Source of the DNA: Mycolicibacterium sp. P1-5
GTDB lineage: Bacteria; Actinomycetota; Actinomycetes; Mycobacteriales; Mycobacteriaceae
NCBI RefSeq assembly: GCF_008329565.1
Contig: NZ_NPKT01000012.1
Span: forward strand, 1 to 64,000
Length of the DNA: 64,000 bases
Reading direction: 5' to 3'
The position numbers were made by a program, and so were the translations under genes. The notes beneath the pieces are model-generated. The model worked only from the letters and a program-made list of their open reading frames with translations, was not told the DNA's origin and made no database searches. Positions 55,649 through 64,000 of this stretch are shown piece by piece. Each line of letters opens with the position of its first letter. Positions within the stretch are counted from its first letter, which is position 1.

Positions 55649-56662
55649 ATGCCGGGATTGCCGCCGACTCATGAGTTCTTCGCGCGCGCTGCCCTCCCCG
55701 CATATGGGCGCTCAGCCGAGACCCCATTGCGGCTGCTCAGCCTGTCGGAGAACGCCACCTACCTCGTGCAGGACGACGACCCGATCGTCCTGCGGGTGCA
55801 CCGGCCCGGCTACCACTCTCTGGCGGCGATCCGCTCCGAGCTGGCGTGGATGCAGGCCCTGCGGACGCAGACCTCGGTGGTCACGCCAGAACTGGTCGCC
55901 GCGCGCGACGGTACCGACGTCGTGGCCGCAGAGGTCGACGGCGATGTGCTGCACGTCGACGCCGTCACATTTGTCGCGGGCTGCACGGCCGAGGAGGATC
56001 CGGACGCAGTCGGCTTCGACCAACTCGGCCGGCTCACCGCCGTCATGCATGAGCACGCCAGAAACTGGACATTCCCGCGGGAATTCACCCGGTTCCGCTG
56101 GGACCTCGACACGATCTTGGGCCCCGATGCTCGCTGGGGGAACTGGCGGCTGGCCCCCGGCCTCACCGACGACGACCGGGCTCTGATCCAGCGCGCTGCC
56201 GACGACATCACCGCGAAGCTCACCGACTTCGGCTCAGCGCCAGACCGATTCGGCCTGGTCCACGCCGATCTTCGGCTGGCCAACCTCATGGTCAACCCTG
56301 CCGACACGGGCGCAGGCATCACCGTGATCGACTTCGACGACTGCGGCTGGTCCTGGTATCTCGCCGATCTGGGTGCAGCGGTGTCGTTCATCGAGGACAC
56401 TCCGGCGGGGGAACGCATCATCGCCGAATGGCTCACGGGTTATTTCCAGGCAGGCTCGATCCCTCCCGACCACCTCGCGCTGATTCCGTCCTTCGTGATG
56501 ATGCGCCGGATCATGCTCACGGCGTGGATCGCCTCGCACTTCGACGCCGACGCCGCGATCGGTGTCGGTGCGGACTTCGCTCCCGACACCGCCCGGCTCG
56601 CGGGGCGGTATCTGCAGGATCGCACTTGGCTACACGACGCGATCTTCGGGTCCCGGGTCTAA
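55649..56662 (+). CDS. APH-fold small-molecule kinase
   Basis: A 337-residue phosphotransferase of the aminoglycoside/choline/homoserine kinase fold. An ATP-lobe start ([47 protein letters not shown]) is followed by Brenner's motif [11 protein letters not shown] (catalytic Asp, His-x-Asp-x4-Asn) and the metal-binding [21 protein letters not shown] 55631 is an alternative start. Given the phospho-lyase-like gene and permease in the divergent operon, it may phosphorylate an amino alcohol such as ethanolamine, 1-amino-2-propanol or hydroxylysine. The substrate is inferred from context only. Confidence 0.85.
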   Translation: MPGLPPTHEFFARAALPAYGRSAETPLRLLSLSENATYLVQDDDPIVLRVHRPGYHSLAAIRSELAWMQALRTQTSVVTPELVAARDGTDVVAAEVDGDVLHVDAVTFVAGCTAEEDPDAVGFDQLGRLTAVMHEHARNWTFPREFTRFRWDLDTILGPDARWGNWRLAPGLTDDDRALIQRAADDITAKLTDFGSAPDRFGLVHADLRLANLMVNPADTGAGITVIDFDDCGWSWYLADLGAAVSFIEDTPAGERIIAEWLTGYFQAGSIPPDHLALIPSFVMMRRIMLTAWIASHFDADAAIGVGADFAPDTARLAGRYLQDRTWLHDAIFGSRV

Positions 56663-56688
56663 AACCCGTCATAGGCAAGGAGTTACAC

Positions 56689-57465
56689 GTGTTTGACTTG
56701 CAGTCAACGTCCGTGGTGGTGACCGGCGGCAGCAAGGGGATCGGTCGCGGCATCGCGTCGGTGTTCGCCACTGCGGGCGCCAACGTAGCGATCGCCGCGC
56801 GCTCGGCGGCCGAATTGGATTCGGCGGTGGCGGATCTGGATGCGGTTGGTAGCGGAAAAGTGTTGGGACTGCAAACCGATGTCACCAGCCCGGTGGCCTG
56901 TGCCGAGTTGGCCGCCGCCGTCGTCGACGCGTTCGGCGGCATCGACGTGGTCTGCGCCAACGCCGGTATCTTCCCGGAGGCGCCGCTGGCCACGATGACG
57001 CCGGCGCAGCTGGCCGAGGTCCTCGACGTCAACGTCAAGGGCAACGTCTTCGCCGTGCAGGCCTGCCTGGACGCGCTGATCGCCTCCGGGCGCGGCCGGG
57101 TGATCCTGACTTCATCGATCACCGGACCGATCACCGGTTTCCCGGGCTGGTCCCACTACGGGGCCTCGAAGGCAGCGCAGCTGGGCTTCATGCGCACTGC
57201 CGCAATCGAATTGGCGCCGCACGGAATCACGGTGAACGCCGTGCTGCCGGGCAACATCTTCACCGAAGGCCTCGCGGACATGGGTGAGGACTACATCGCA
57301 GGGATGACCAAGGCGATCCCGGCGGGCGCGCTGGGCAAGCCGGAAGACATCGGGCATCTGGCCGCCTTCCTGGCCACCGTCGAGGCCGGTTACATCACCG
57401 GTCAGGCGATCGCCGTCGACGGCGGTCAGGTGCTGCCCGAATCGCCGGATGCACTGAGCCCCTAG
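56689..57465 (+). CDS. Short-chain dehydrogenase/reductase
   Basis: A 258-residue classical [18 protein letters not shown] is the NAD(P)-binding loop; [12 protein letters not shown] (NAG motif) follows; the catalytic Ser-Tyr-Lys lie in [37 protein letters not shown]; and [13 protein letters not shown] and [13 protein letters not shown] end the fold. GTG 56689 has an AAGGAG ribosome-binding site six bases upstream. Third gene position of the cluster, after the kinase. It may process a carbonyl or alcohol product of the pathway. Confidence 0.9.
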   Translation: MFDLQSTSVVVTGGSKGIGRGIASVFATAGANVAIAARSAAELDSAVADLDAVGSGKVLGLQTDVTSPVACAELAAAVVDAFGGIDVVCANAGIFPEAPLATMTPAQLAEVLDVNVKGNVFAVQACLDALIASGRGRVILTSSITGPITGFPGWSHYGASKAAQLGFMRTAAIELAPHGITVNAVLPGNIFTEGLADMGEDYIAGMTKAIPAGALGKPEDIGHLAAFLATVEAGYITGQAIAVDGGQVLPESPDALSP

Positions 57466-57469
57466 TCCG

Positions 57470-58255
57470 ATGGAGGAGTCGGAAGGGGGACCGATCGCCG
57501 AGGATGTGCGCAGGCGCATCCTGTCGATGCTTGCGCAGGGCGCCCTTCGGCCCGGCTCACGGCTGGGCACCGAACGCGAGATGGCGGATCGCTTCGAGGT
57601 TTCCCGATCCACTCTGCGCAGTGCGCTGCTGCCGTTGAGTCGCGCCGGGGTGGTGGAACGGCGGACCGGTCGCAACGGAGGCACGTTCGTGCGCGCGGAT
57701 GTGGTGCAACGCAACGCCGCCGAGCTGGCCGGCCTGCCGGCGCGGCTGCGCAGCGGAGGGCACACCAGCGCGACCAGCGTGCTGGCCACCGACCGCAGGC
57801 CGCCGACCCCCGCCGAGGCAGCTGCATTGGAAATCGACGCCGGTGACGATGTTTTCGCGATCCGCCGGCTGCGTTTCGCCGATGGGGTGCCGCTGTCGGT
57901 GGACTTCTCGTGTTTCGTCGCCGGGCATGCCGTCGATCTGTTGGAGCAGCCACTCGGCGGCTCGCTCTACGAGTTGTTCGCCATGCGCTACGGCCTGGTG
58001 CCCGCCACGTCCAGCGAGACAATCGAGGTGGTCAGCGCCAGCCCGCGGGAGGCGGACTGGCTGGGCATCGCGCACCGGCGGCCGTTGGTCGCGATCACCC
58101 GGATCACCCGCGACGACGCCGACCGGCCGTTCGAGTACGCCTACGACCTGTTCCGCGCCGACCGGGTGCGCTTGACCGCCACGACGTCGACAGTCACCGC
58201 GCGGGAGCGCCGCGGTACGGACGGGCGGGTGGAACGCTCGGTCAGCAGCGCCTGA
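57470..58255 (+). CDS. GntR-family regulator with UTRA domain (HutC type)
   Basis: A 261-residue regulator starting 4 bases after the SDR stop. Residues 5-70 are the winged helix: IAEDVRRRILSMLAQGALRPGSRLGTEREMADRFEVSRSTLRSALLPLSRAGVVERRTGRNGGTFV. Residues of about 95-240 form the UTRA ligand-binding domain (AAALEIDAGDDVFAIRRLRFADGVPLSVDFSCF, ITRITRDDADRPFEYAYDLFRADR). It most likely senses the pathway substrate and controls both arms of the cluster. Confidence 0.9.
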   Translation: MEESEGGPIAEDVRRRILSMLAQGALRPGSRLGTEREMADRFEVSRSTLRSALLPLSRAGVVERRTGRNGGTFVRADVVQRNAAELAGLPARLRSGGHTSATSVLATDRRPPTPAEAAALEIDAGDDVFAIRRLRFADGVPLSVDFSCFVAGHAVDLLEQPLGGSLYELFAMRYGLVPATSSETIEVVSASPREADWLGIAHRRPLVAITRITRDDADRPFEYAYDLFRADRVRLTATTSTVTARERRGTDGRVERSVSSA

Positions 58256-58273
58256 GCGACTACTGTGTGACCG

Positions 58274-58636
58274 GTGACGAGCAAACCCGTGATCGAATTT
58301 CCCGACGGCCCGGCGCCCAGCGATCTGGTCATCAAGGACCTGGTGGTCGGCGACGGCGACGAGGCCAAGCCGGGCGCCGTCGTGGATGTGCACTATGTGG
58401 GTGTCGAGTACGACACCGGTGAAGAGTTCGACAGCTCGTGGAATCGCGGGGAGTCCATCTCCTTCCCGCTGCGCGGGTTGATCCAGGGCTGGCAGGACGG
58501 AATCCCGGGCATGAAGGTGGGTGGCCGGCGTCAGTTGACGATTCCGCCCGAGCAGGCTTACGGCCCGGCCGGCTCCGGACATCAGCTGTCCGGGAAGACG
58601 CTCATTTTCATCATCGACCTGCTGGCCACTCGCTAG
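58274..58636 (+). CDS. FKBP-type peptidyl-prolyl cis-trans isomerase
   Basis: A 120-residue single-domain cytosolic FKBP without signal peptide. GAVVDVHYVGVEYDTGEEFDSSWNRGESISFPLRGLIQGWQDGIPGMKVGGRRQLTIPPEQAYGPAGSGHQLSGKTLIFIIDLL covers the whole family pattern, with the aromatic pocket residues (Tyr, Phe-Asp, Trp in GW, Tyr in AYG, Phe). It speeds proline isomerisation during folding. It begins 18 bases after the GntR gene, from GTG, and overlaps the convergent prrB by 4 bases. Confidence 0.94.
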   Translation: MTSKPVIEFPDGPAPSDLVIKDLVVGDGDEAKPGAVVDVHYVGVEYDTGEEFDSSWNRGESISFPLRGLIQGWQDGIPGMKVGGRRQLTIPPEQAYGPAGSGHQLSGKTLIFIIDLLATR

Positions 58637-59970
58637 CAGGGCGCGGGCAACCGCAGCATCAGCCGCGCGCCACCGAGCGGACTGTCCTCCAACGAGGCGG
58701 TGCCGCCGTGGATTTCGGCCTGCTGCGCGACCAGGGCCAGGCCGAGCCCGGAACCCGAGTGGGACGCCGTCGATCCCCGGGCGAACCGGTCGAACACCGC
58801 CGCGCGCTCCGACTCGGGTACGCCGCAACCGTTGTCGTCGATCGCGATCTCCACGCCGTCGCGCGAGGAGACCGCCGAGAGCTGCACGCGTGTGGCACCA
58901 CCGTGTTTGACCGCGTTGGCGATCGCGTTGTCCACCGCCAGCCGGAGTCCGGCGGGCAGGCCGATGATGATGCACGTCGGGGACGGCGCCAGCGAGACCT
59001 CGAGATCGGGGTAGACCCGCATCGCGTCGTGCGCGGCGCGGTCGAGTAGCTCGGTGATGTCGACTGGAACCTGGTCGGCCTCGGTTGAAAGTTCGCCCTG
59101 GGCAAGGCGTTCCAGTGCACCCAGCGTCGCCTCGATCCGGGTCTGGGTGCGCACGACGTCGACGAGCACTTCCTTGCGCTGCTCGTCGGTCATGTCCATG
59201 GTGGCCAGCACCTCTAGGTTGGTGCGCATCGCGGTCAGCGGCGTTCGTAGCTCGTGTGCCGACACGGCGGCGAAGTCGCGGGCCGAGGCCAATGCGGCCT
59301 GGGTCCGGTCCTGTTCGGTCCAGATCCGTTCCAGCAGACCCTTGATCGCCTCGCCGATCTCCACCGCCTCGGTGGCGCCGCCGATCTCGACGTCGGGTGC
59401 CTTGTCACCGGCCTGGATCTCCCGGGTCTGCGCGGCCAGCCGCCGGAGCGGCCGCACCGCGAACGTCGCCAGCGCCCAGCCCAGCAGCGCGGCGGCGCAG
59501 ACGGCGAAGACACAGATGATCAACACCCGGCGGTGCAAGTTGTTGGTGTCGGCGATGGTGTCGTCGAAGGTGGCGCCGACTTCCAGCGTCGTGGTCTCCG
59601 GGTAGGACAATTCCACCGTGCGCACCCGGTAGCGCACACCGTCGACCTCGGCCGTGCCGTAGTCGGAGTTCAGCCGCGGCAACACGATGTCGGAGTTGGA
59701 CCGGACCGCCTCACCCCGGCGGACGGTGATCACCACGTTCTGGTCGTTGGGCGATGGCGGAATCTGGTCGAGCCCGCGGGGAACGAACGGAACCGCGAAT
59801 CCCGCCGCCTCGTCGAGGCGCCGATCCAGCCGTTCCAGCCGGTCGTTGGTGATGCCGATCCAGACGATGAAGCCGACGATCGTCACCACGATTGCCGCGC
59901 CGATCGCCGTCGCGAAGGCCACCCGGGTGCGCAGCGAGGGGGTGCGACGAAAGATGCGCGGCAGCGTCAC
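58633..59970 (-). CDS. prrB: Two-component sensor histidine kinase PrrB
   Basis: A 445-residue membrane kinase from GTG 59970. TM1 lies near residues 19-40 and TM2 near 150-172, enclosing an extracytoplasmic sensor of about 110 residues; then a HAMP linker (FAVRPLRRLAAQTREIQAGD), the H-box AVSAHELRTPLTAMRTNLEVL with His239, and the ATP-binding N, G1 and G2 boxes (DNAIANAVKHGG, IDDNGCGVPESE, GSGLGLALVAQQ). It phosphorylates PrrA, encoded just upstream with a 7-base gap. Matches Rv0902c; the signal is not known with certainty. Confidence 0.94.
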   Translation of the reverse strand: MTLPRIFRRTPSLRTRVAFATAIGAAIVVTIVGFIVWIGITNDRLERLDRRLDEAAGFAVPFVPRGLDQIPPSPNDQNVVITVRRGEAVRSNSDIVLPRLNSDYGTAEVDGVRYRVRTVELSYPETTTLEVGATFDDTIADTNNLHRRVLIICVFAVCAAALLGWALATFAVRPLRRLAAQTREIQAGDKAPDVEIGGATEAVEIGEAIKGLLERIWTEQDRTQAALASARDFAAVSAHELRTPLTAMRTNLEVLATMDMTDEQRKEVLVDVVRTQTRIEATLGALERLAQGELSTEADQVPVDITELLDRAAHDAMRVYPDLEVSLAPSPTCIIIGLPAGLRLAVDNAIANAVKHGGATRVQLSAVSSRDGVEIAIDDNGCGVPESERAAVFDRFARGSTASHSGSGLGLALVAQQAEIHGGTASLEDSPLGGARLMLRLPAPC

Positions 59971-59977
59971 GAGCCGG

Positions 59978-60688
59978 TCACTGGGTGCGTAACACGAAAC
60001 CGACGCCGCGCACGGTGTGCAGCAATCGGGGCGCGCCGTTGGCCTCGAGCTTGCGGCGCAGGTAACCGATGAAGACGTCGACGACGTTGGTGTCAGCGGC
60101 GAAGTCATAGCCCCACACCAGCTCGAGCAGCTGAGCACGGGACAGCACCGCCGTCTTGTGCTCGGCGAGCACCGCCAGTAGGTCGAACTCGCGCTTGGTC
60201 AGGTCGACGTCGACGCCGTTGACCCTGGCCCGCCGGCCGGGGATGTCGACCTCCAGCGGACCGACCTGGATGGTCTCCGAGGAGAAGGTCGCCGTCGCAC
60301 CTCGCCGGCGCAGCAGCGCCTTGACCCGGGCCACCAGCTCGGCCAGCACGAACGGTTTGACCAGATAGTCGTCGGCGCCCGCCTCCAGGCCGGCGACCCG
60401 GTCGTCGACCGAACTACGTGCCGACAGCACACAGACCGGCACGTCGTTGTCCATCGCGCGAAGCGCGGTAACCACGCTCACGCCGTCCAACACCGGCATG
60501 TTGATGTCGAGGACGATCGCGTCGGGCCTGCTCTCGGTCGCTGACCGTAGGGCTTCGGCTCCGTCGACGGCGGTGGCCACTTCGAATCCGGAGAGCCGCA
60601 GCCCACGCTCCAGCGAGGCGAGCACGTCGGGATCGTCATCGACCACCAGTACTCGGGGTGCGGCCGAATTACTGTCCATGGGCACCAT
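59978..60688 (-). CDS. prrA: Two-component response regulator PrrA
   Basis: A 236-residue OmpR/PhoB-type regulator. Receiver domain 11-125 with the acidic DDD at 17-19, phosphorylated Asp61 in [10 protein letters not shown] and Lys111 in LVKPF; C-terminal winged helix 135-235 ([66 protein letters not shown]). The sequence is very close to what I recall of Rv0903c, which is essential in M. tuberculosis. ATG 60688 follows the annotated Rv0903c start; ATG 60679 is an alternative. Confidence 0.95.
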   Translation of the reverse strand: MVPMDSNSAAPRVLVVDDDPDVLASLERGLRLSGFEVATAVDGAEALRSATESRPDAIVLDINMPVLDGVSVVTALRAMDNDVPVCVLSARSSVDDRVAGLEAGADDYLVKPFVLAELVARVKALLRRRGATATFSSETIQVGPLEVDIPGRRARVNGVDVDLTKREFDLLAVLAEHKTAVLSRAQLLELVWGYDFAADTNVVDVFIGYLRRKLEANGAPRLLHTVRGVGFVLRTQ

Positions 60689-60827
60689 CTTGCCTGATCG
60701 AGGCCCGTATCAGTGGGAGGCCGACGCGACACCGATCGCGCACCACCGGGCCTGCGCACAGATCTGCACCCCGTCGCGACCGACCCTGCGCCGTGGAGGC
60801 AGTTCCGGGGTCGGTGCCGGCCGCGCG

Positions 60828-61118
60828 TCAGGCTTCGTCGAGTGCTTCACCGAGTTCTTGGGCGATCCGACTGTGGTGATTGTTAGCCAGGGCGTGTCCG
60901 GTCGCCAGGATTAGGGCGATGGGCCATTCGATGATTTCTGCAGCGGCCAGTGCCGTCAGCGCCCCGTAGTAGGCGAGTTCTTCGGGTCGTGGCAGTTTGA
61001 CCGATCCCAGTATGGGCAGGGTGACTGAGAAGTGTTCGCCCTCACGGATCCGTTTCACGGCGCTGCGCTGGCGTGAGGCGTGTTCTGTCTTGTCAGGCAT
61101 TGGTTGTCTTCCGGTCAT
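60828..61118 (-). CDS. Small membrane-associated protein downstream of the P-type ATPase
   Basis: A 96-residue protein from ATG 61118 (or ATG 61100, which has GGAAG six bases upstream). The N-terminal half is basic and polar (KRIREGEHFSVTLPILGSVKLPRPEELAYYG); one or two hydrophobic helices follow (ALTALAAAEIIEWPIALILATGHALA), then an acidic end (IAQELGEALDEA). Similar small proteins accompany CtpH-type ATPases in mycobacteria, as I recall. It overlaps the ATPase stop by 26 bases, suggesting co-expression. Function unknown. Confidence 0.7.
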   Translation of the reverse strand: MTGRQPMPDKTEHASRQRSAVKRIREGEHFSVTLPILGSVKLPRPEELAYYGALTALAAAEIIEWPIALILATGHALANNHHSRIAQELGEALDEA

Positions 61119-64000
61119 GGCGTGTTCCCCGTGGCGACGCGTGTGTGATCGATGGTGGGGGCATGGTTTCGTTAGCTGACGGTGTTGGGTCTGATCCGTT
61201 ACCCGTGGCGCTGGCTCGGTTGCTGGTGGTGCCGTTGCGCGAGGTGTACGCACTGTTGTGGCGGGTCGGCGTGGTGCACGTCGTCGACGGTTCGTCGGAT
61301 CCGAACGTCGGGACCGGCAACAGTCGGGACGCGAAGGCTGCGCCTGCGGTCGCGCAGGCGGCGGAGCCGAGGGCCTGAGCCCATCCCAGCGGTCCTAGCG
61401 GGGTGTTGCCCAGCAGTTGACTGAGTCCCGGGGTGCTGATCGCGCCGGCCAGGACGGTCAGCGATCCGAACGCGGTGACTACGACGAGGGGGCTGCGGGA
61501 TTCCAGCATCGTCTGTCCCAATTGTGCTGAGACAAGGGCGACGAGTGCGACGGTGGAGGCTCGGCGGGGTCGTCCGGTCAGACTGGCCAAGGTCCAGGCT
61601 GCTGTCGCTGCGGCGGTGGTGGCTGTGCCGCGGACTGCCACCGCCCGCCACAGTGCTGTTGGATCGAGGCCGCGCGCCGTGGTGCTGGTGCTGCGGGGGG
61701 TGCTGACGGCCAGGGCTGCGGCTGGTAGCGCGTCGGTGAGCATGTTCACCAGCAACAGTTGGCGGGCGTTGAGCGGGGCCCGCCCGGTGATCGCGGTGCC
61801 GATGACGGCGAACGCTACCTCTCCGGCGTTTCCGCCGAGTAGGACCGCGACCGCGGCTTGCACGCGTTGCCATAGTCGGCGTCCCTCATCGAGACCATAG
61901 AGGAGAGCGCTGATTTGGCCGTCGAGGAGCATGACGTCGGCGGCAGTGCGTGCCGGGTCGCTGCCGGCGGCGGCGACTCCGACGCCTACGGTGGCCGCCC
62001 TGATGGCGGCGGCGTCGTTGGCGCCGTCACCGACCATGGCGCACACATGGCCGATGCGTTCGAGCGTCTCCACGATCTGGACCTTGTGTTCGGGGGCCAT
62101 CCGGGCGAACACTCGGCAATCGGTGACGGCGCGTTCCTGGGCGCGTCGGGGCATCGCCTCCCATTCGGCGCCGGTTACGACCTGGCCCTGGGCCTCGGTG
62201 AGGCCGAGTTCGGTGGCGATGGCCGCGGCGGTGACGGGGTGATCACCGGTGATCAGCCGGATGCCGATGTTCTGCGCGGTCAGCGCGCTCAGCAGGTCGG
62301 CGGCCTCGGTGCGCGGCGTGTCGGCCAGCCCGAGTAGGCCCAACACGTCCAGTTCGGCGCTACACAGTGCGGTGAACACCTCGGTGTCGTCGGTGGCCGC
62401 CCGTACCTGGGTCGGCGAGAGCTGTCGCCGTGCCACGGCGATAACCCGGAGGCCGCGAACAGCCAATTCTTCGAGGGCGGTGGCGATCTGGGGGTCAGCG
62501 ACAGCGCTCGCCTGCAGGACCGTCTCGGGCGCGCCTTTGATGTAGAGGTGATTGTCGATCAAGGTGGCTGAAAACGGTCTGCCGGACCTGAACGGCAGGC
62601 AGGCGCTCACCGAACCAGTCTCAGTGCCGGCCGACGTCGCGGAGCTGGCGGCCACGACGGCGGCATCGGTGGCGTGCTCGTGACGCTCGCCGGTGGCCGG
62701 GGGTGTCGCCCGTCCGGCCGCGGTGAGCACCTCTGCCTGCGTGACCCCAGCCGCGGTGGTGACCTCGGTGACGCGTAGGCGGTTCTCGCTGAGAGTGCCG
62801 GTTTTGTCGAAACAGACTGTGTCCACTCGACCGAGGGCTTCCACCGACCGTGGACTGCGTACCAGCGCACCGGCGCGGCTCAGGCGGCGCGCCGAGGCTT
62901 GCTGGGCCAGGGTGGCGACCAAGGGCAAGCCCTCTGGCACAGCGGCAACGCTGATGGCGACACCGCTGCTGACGGCCTGGCGCAAACCGGTCATCCGCAA
63001 CATGCCCAACCCGGTGACCACCGCACCGCCGGCCAGACTGAGCGGCCACGCTTTGTCGGTCAGTGCGCGCAGCTGCGATTGGAGTCCGACCACGGAATCA
63101 CCGTGCCGGCTGTATCTGCCGGCCCGCCGCGCGGCGGTAGCGGGCCCGACGGCAGTGACGATTCCGATCGCGGTGCCCGCGACGACCGTGCTTCCGGCGT
63201 GCAGCATGCAGGCGCGATCACCAAGGGGGACCGCGGGAGTGGCCTGTGTTTGCTTGGCTACCGGCAGCGATTCCCCGGTTAACGAGGACTCGTCGACTTC
63301 GAGGTCGGCACCCTGAGTGAGTCTGGCATCGGCGGGCACGACCTCGCCAGGACGTACCTCGATGACATCACCGGGGCGCAGCATGGCGGCCGCGACGGTT
63401 ATCGCCGTTGGCGGCTTACCCGGTACCTCGACGAGCCGACGAGCCGGCGGATCATGCACGGCCAGTAGCCGTTTCAGTAGCCGCTCGGCGCGCATCTGCT
63501 GGGTGGCGGCCAGGGCGGCGTTGCCGACGAGCACCGAGCCCACCAACGCGGCGTCAACCGGTGATCCGAGAATGGCGCTGGCCGCGGCGCCGACCGCTAG
63601 TACCGGGGTCAAGGGATCAGCCAGCTCTGCACGCATCGCCATGGTGAAATCACCGGCCGCAGTGACCACCGGCGCGGCTATCCGTCGCACAACAGCACCC
63701 GAGGTCTCCGCCACTGACGACAGCCGAGACGGCCGTTTGCGTTCGACGTCAGGGCGCGGCGGCAGGAGTCGGCGCACTTGGGCACCGGACATGGCATGCC
63801 ACTCGCGGAGGTCGACCGGCGGTGGCAGCGGTGTGCCCACGGTGGAGCGGGCCAGGCGGTAGCCGGTCCATATCCCGGCGGCCGCCCCGGCGGCGACGGG
63901 TCCCGGTCCGCGACCCCGCACCCCGGGGATCATCAACAGAGCTCCCAATGCCGATGCGCCGGTGGCGAGTTCGACGCCGCGCCGGCTGGCCTGTCGAGCC
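61093..64000 (-). CDS. P-type ATPase, CtpH/CtpI-like (5' end outside window)
   Basis: At least 968 codons; the frame stays open to the window edge, and mycobacterial CtpH/CtpI are about 1,500 residues with an N-terminal extension. Visible P2-type marks are DESSLTGES (dephosphorylation loop), AAVPEGLPLVATLAQ in TM4, CFDKTGTLSENRL with the phosphorylated Asp, GDHPVTAAAIA, and MVGDGANDAAAIRAA. It should pump a cation across the membrane; the ion is not known. The last 70 or so residues after FASRLLPVPTFG are Ser/Thr/Asn-rich, with a drop in third-position GC near the end. Confidence 0.88.
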   Translation of the reverse strand, partial: ARQASRRGVELATGASALGALLMIPGVRGRGPGPVAAGAAAGIWTGYRLARSTVGTPLPPPVDLREWHAMSGAQVRRLLPPRPDVERKRPSRLSSVAETSGAVVRRIAAPVVTAAGDFTMAMRAELADPLTPVLAVGAAASAILGSPVDAALVGSVLVGNAALAATQQMRAERLLKRLLAVHDPPARRLVEVPGKPPTAITVAAAMLRPGDVIEVRPGEVVPADARLTQGADLEVDESSLTGESLPVAKQTQATPAVPLGDRACMLHAGSTVVAGTAIGIVTAVGPATAARRAGRYSRHGDSVVGLQSQLRALTDKAWPLSLAGGAVVTGLGMLRMTGLRQAVSSGVAISVAAVPEGLPLVATLAQQASARRLSRAGALVRSPRSVEALGRVDTVCFDKTGTLSENRLRVTEVTTAAGVTQAEVLTAAGRATPPATGERHEHATDAAVVAASSATSAGTETGSVSACLPFRSGRPFSATLIDNHLYIKGAPETVLQASAVADPQIATALEELAVRGLRVIAVARRQLSPTQVRAATDDTEVFTALCSAELDVLGLLGLADTPRTEAADLLSALTAQNIGIRLITGDHPVTAAAIATELGLTEAQGQVVTGAEWEAMPRRAQERAVTDCRVFARMAPEHKVQIVETLERIGHVCAMVGDGANDAAAIRAATVGVGVAAAGSDPARTAADVMLLDGQISALLYGLDEGRRLWQRVQAAVAVLLGGNAGEVAFAVIGTAITGRAPLNARQLLLVNMLTDALPAAALAVSTPRSTSTTARGLDPTALWRAVAVRGTATTAAATAAWTLASLTGRPRRASTVALVALVSAQLGQTMLESRSPLVVVTAFGSLTVLAGAISTPGLSQLLGNTPLGPLGWAQALGSAACATAGAAFASRLLPVPTFGSDEPSTTCTTPTRHNSAYTSRNGTTSNRASATGNGSDPTPSANETMPPPSITHASPRGTRHDRKTTNA

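Noticed and set aside
61163..61378. 71-codon plus-strand frame opposite the ATPase tail, with a hydrophobic stretch
   Set aside because: It lies antisense to the ATPase 3' end, lacks a ribosome-binding site, and its hydrophobicity is explained by the opposite strand's codons. The doubtful ATPase tail keeps this slightly open.

Overview
The window is chromosomal DNA from a mycobacterium, most likely an environmental, rapid-growing Mycolicibacterium type. By eye it is about two-thirds GC, starts often at GTG, and carries lineage-typical proteins: SepH, RpfA, a PE-PPE-domain hydrolase, F420-dependent luciferase-like oxidoreductases, FprB and PrrA/PrrB. Much of the gene order matches, from memory, M. 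tuberculosis Rv0854 to Rv0903c. The synteny is interrupted by transporters, regulators and catabolic genes. PE_PGRS15 and PPE13 are absent from the places they hold in M. tuberculosis.

Left part (1-9.2 kb): the tail of a 13E12-type HNH protein, an Old Yellow Enzyme, a DUF2834 membrane protein divergent from a TetR regulator across a clean palindrome, and a CDF cation transporter. Next come three SRPBCC paralogues around a CoA-transferase/racemase (far-like), an LLM oxidoreductase and the DapC aminotransferase. Middle-left (9.3-19.3 kb): the fadA-fadB beta-oxidation operon with a textbook terminator, an acyl-CoA-synthetase-like gene, a gene-poor 0.6 kb stretch with a hairpin and a possible small membrane protein, and an operon of LLM oxidoreductase, DUF35 protein and thiolase-like lipid-transfer protein. 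A secreted PE-PPE hydrolase follows.

Centre (19.5-30 kb): XPB helicase with a large partner that seems to end in a WYL-like domain; a molybdopterin block (moaC-mog-moaE, moaD-moaA) that surrounds rpfA. The rpfA leader holds a c-di-AMP (ydaO-type) riboswitch and a CRP-like palindrome. A YccF membrane protein, cspB and a Xi-class glutathione-transferase-like reductase follow. At 30.0-30.95 kb lies a wrecked DUF559 gene bounded by short inverted repeats.

Middle-right (31-42.7 kb): envelope and membrane proteins (DUF2771, MFS, DUF3027, DUF2530, DUF2537), a MarR regulator overlapping a SpoU methyltransferase, sepH, serC, an AurF-like diiron oxygenase next to fprB, two VOC proteins and a nucleotidase gene broken by one apparent base insertion.

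Right part (42.8-64 kb): an MHS-type transporter, citrate synthases citA and gltA2 with pdxH, an exporter and tandem TetR genes between them, and an MFS/MarR efflux pair with an operator over the start codon. The least explained block is at 52.4-58.3 kb. It has a class III PLP enzyme resembling ethanolamine-phosphate/phosphohydroxylysine phospho-lyases, an APC permease, an APH-fold kinase, a short-chain dehydrogenase and a GntR/UTRA regulator; together they suggest an amino-alcohol pathway by phosphorylation and elimination. The window ends with an FKBP isomerase, the PrrB/PrrA two-component system, a small membrane protein and a P-type ATPase that runs off the edge. No tRNA, rRNA, CRISPR array, insertion sequence or prophage was recognised.
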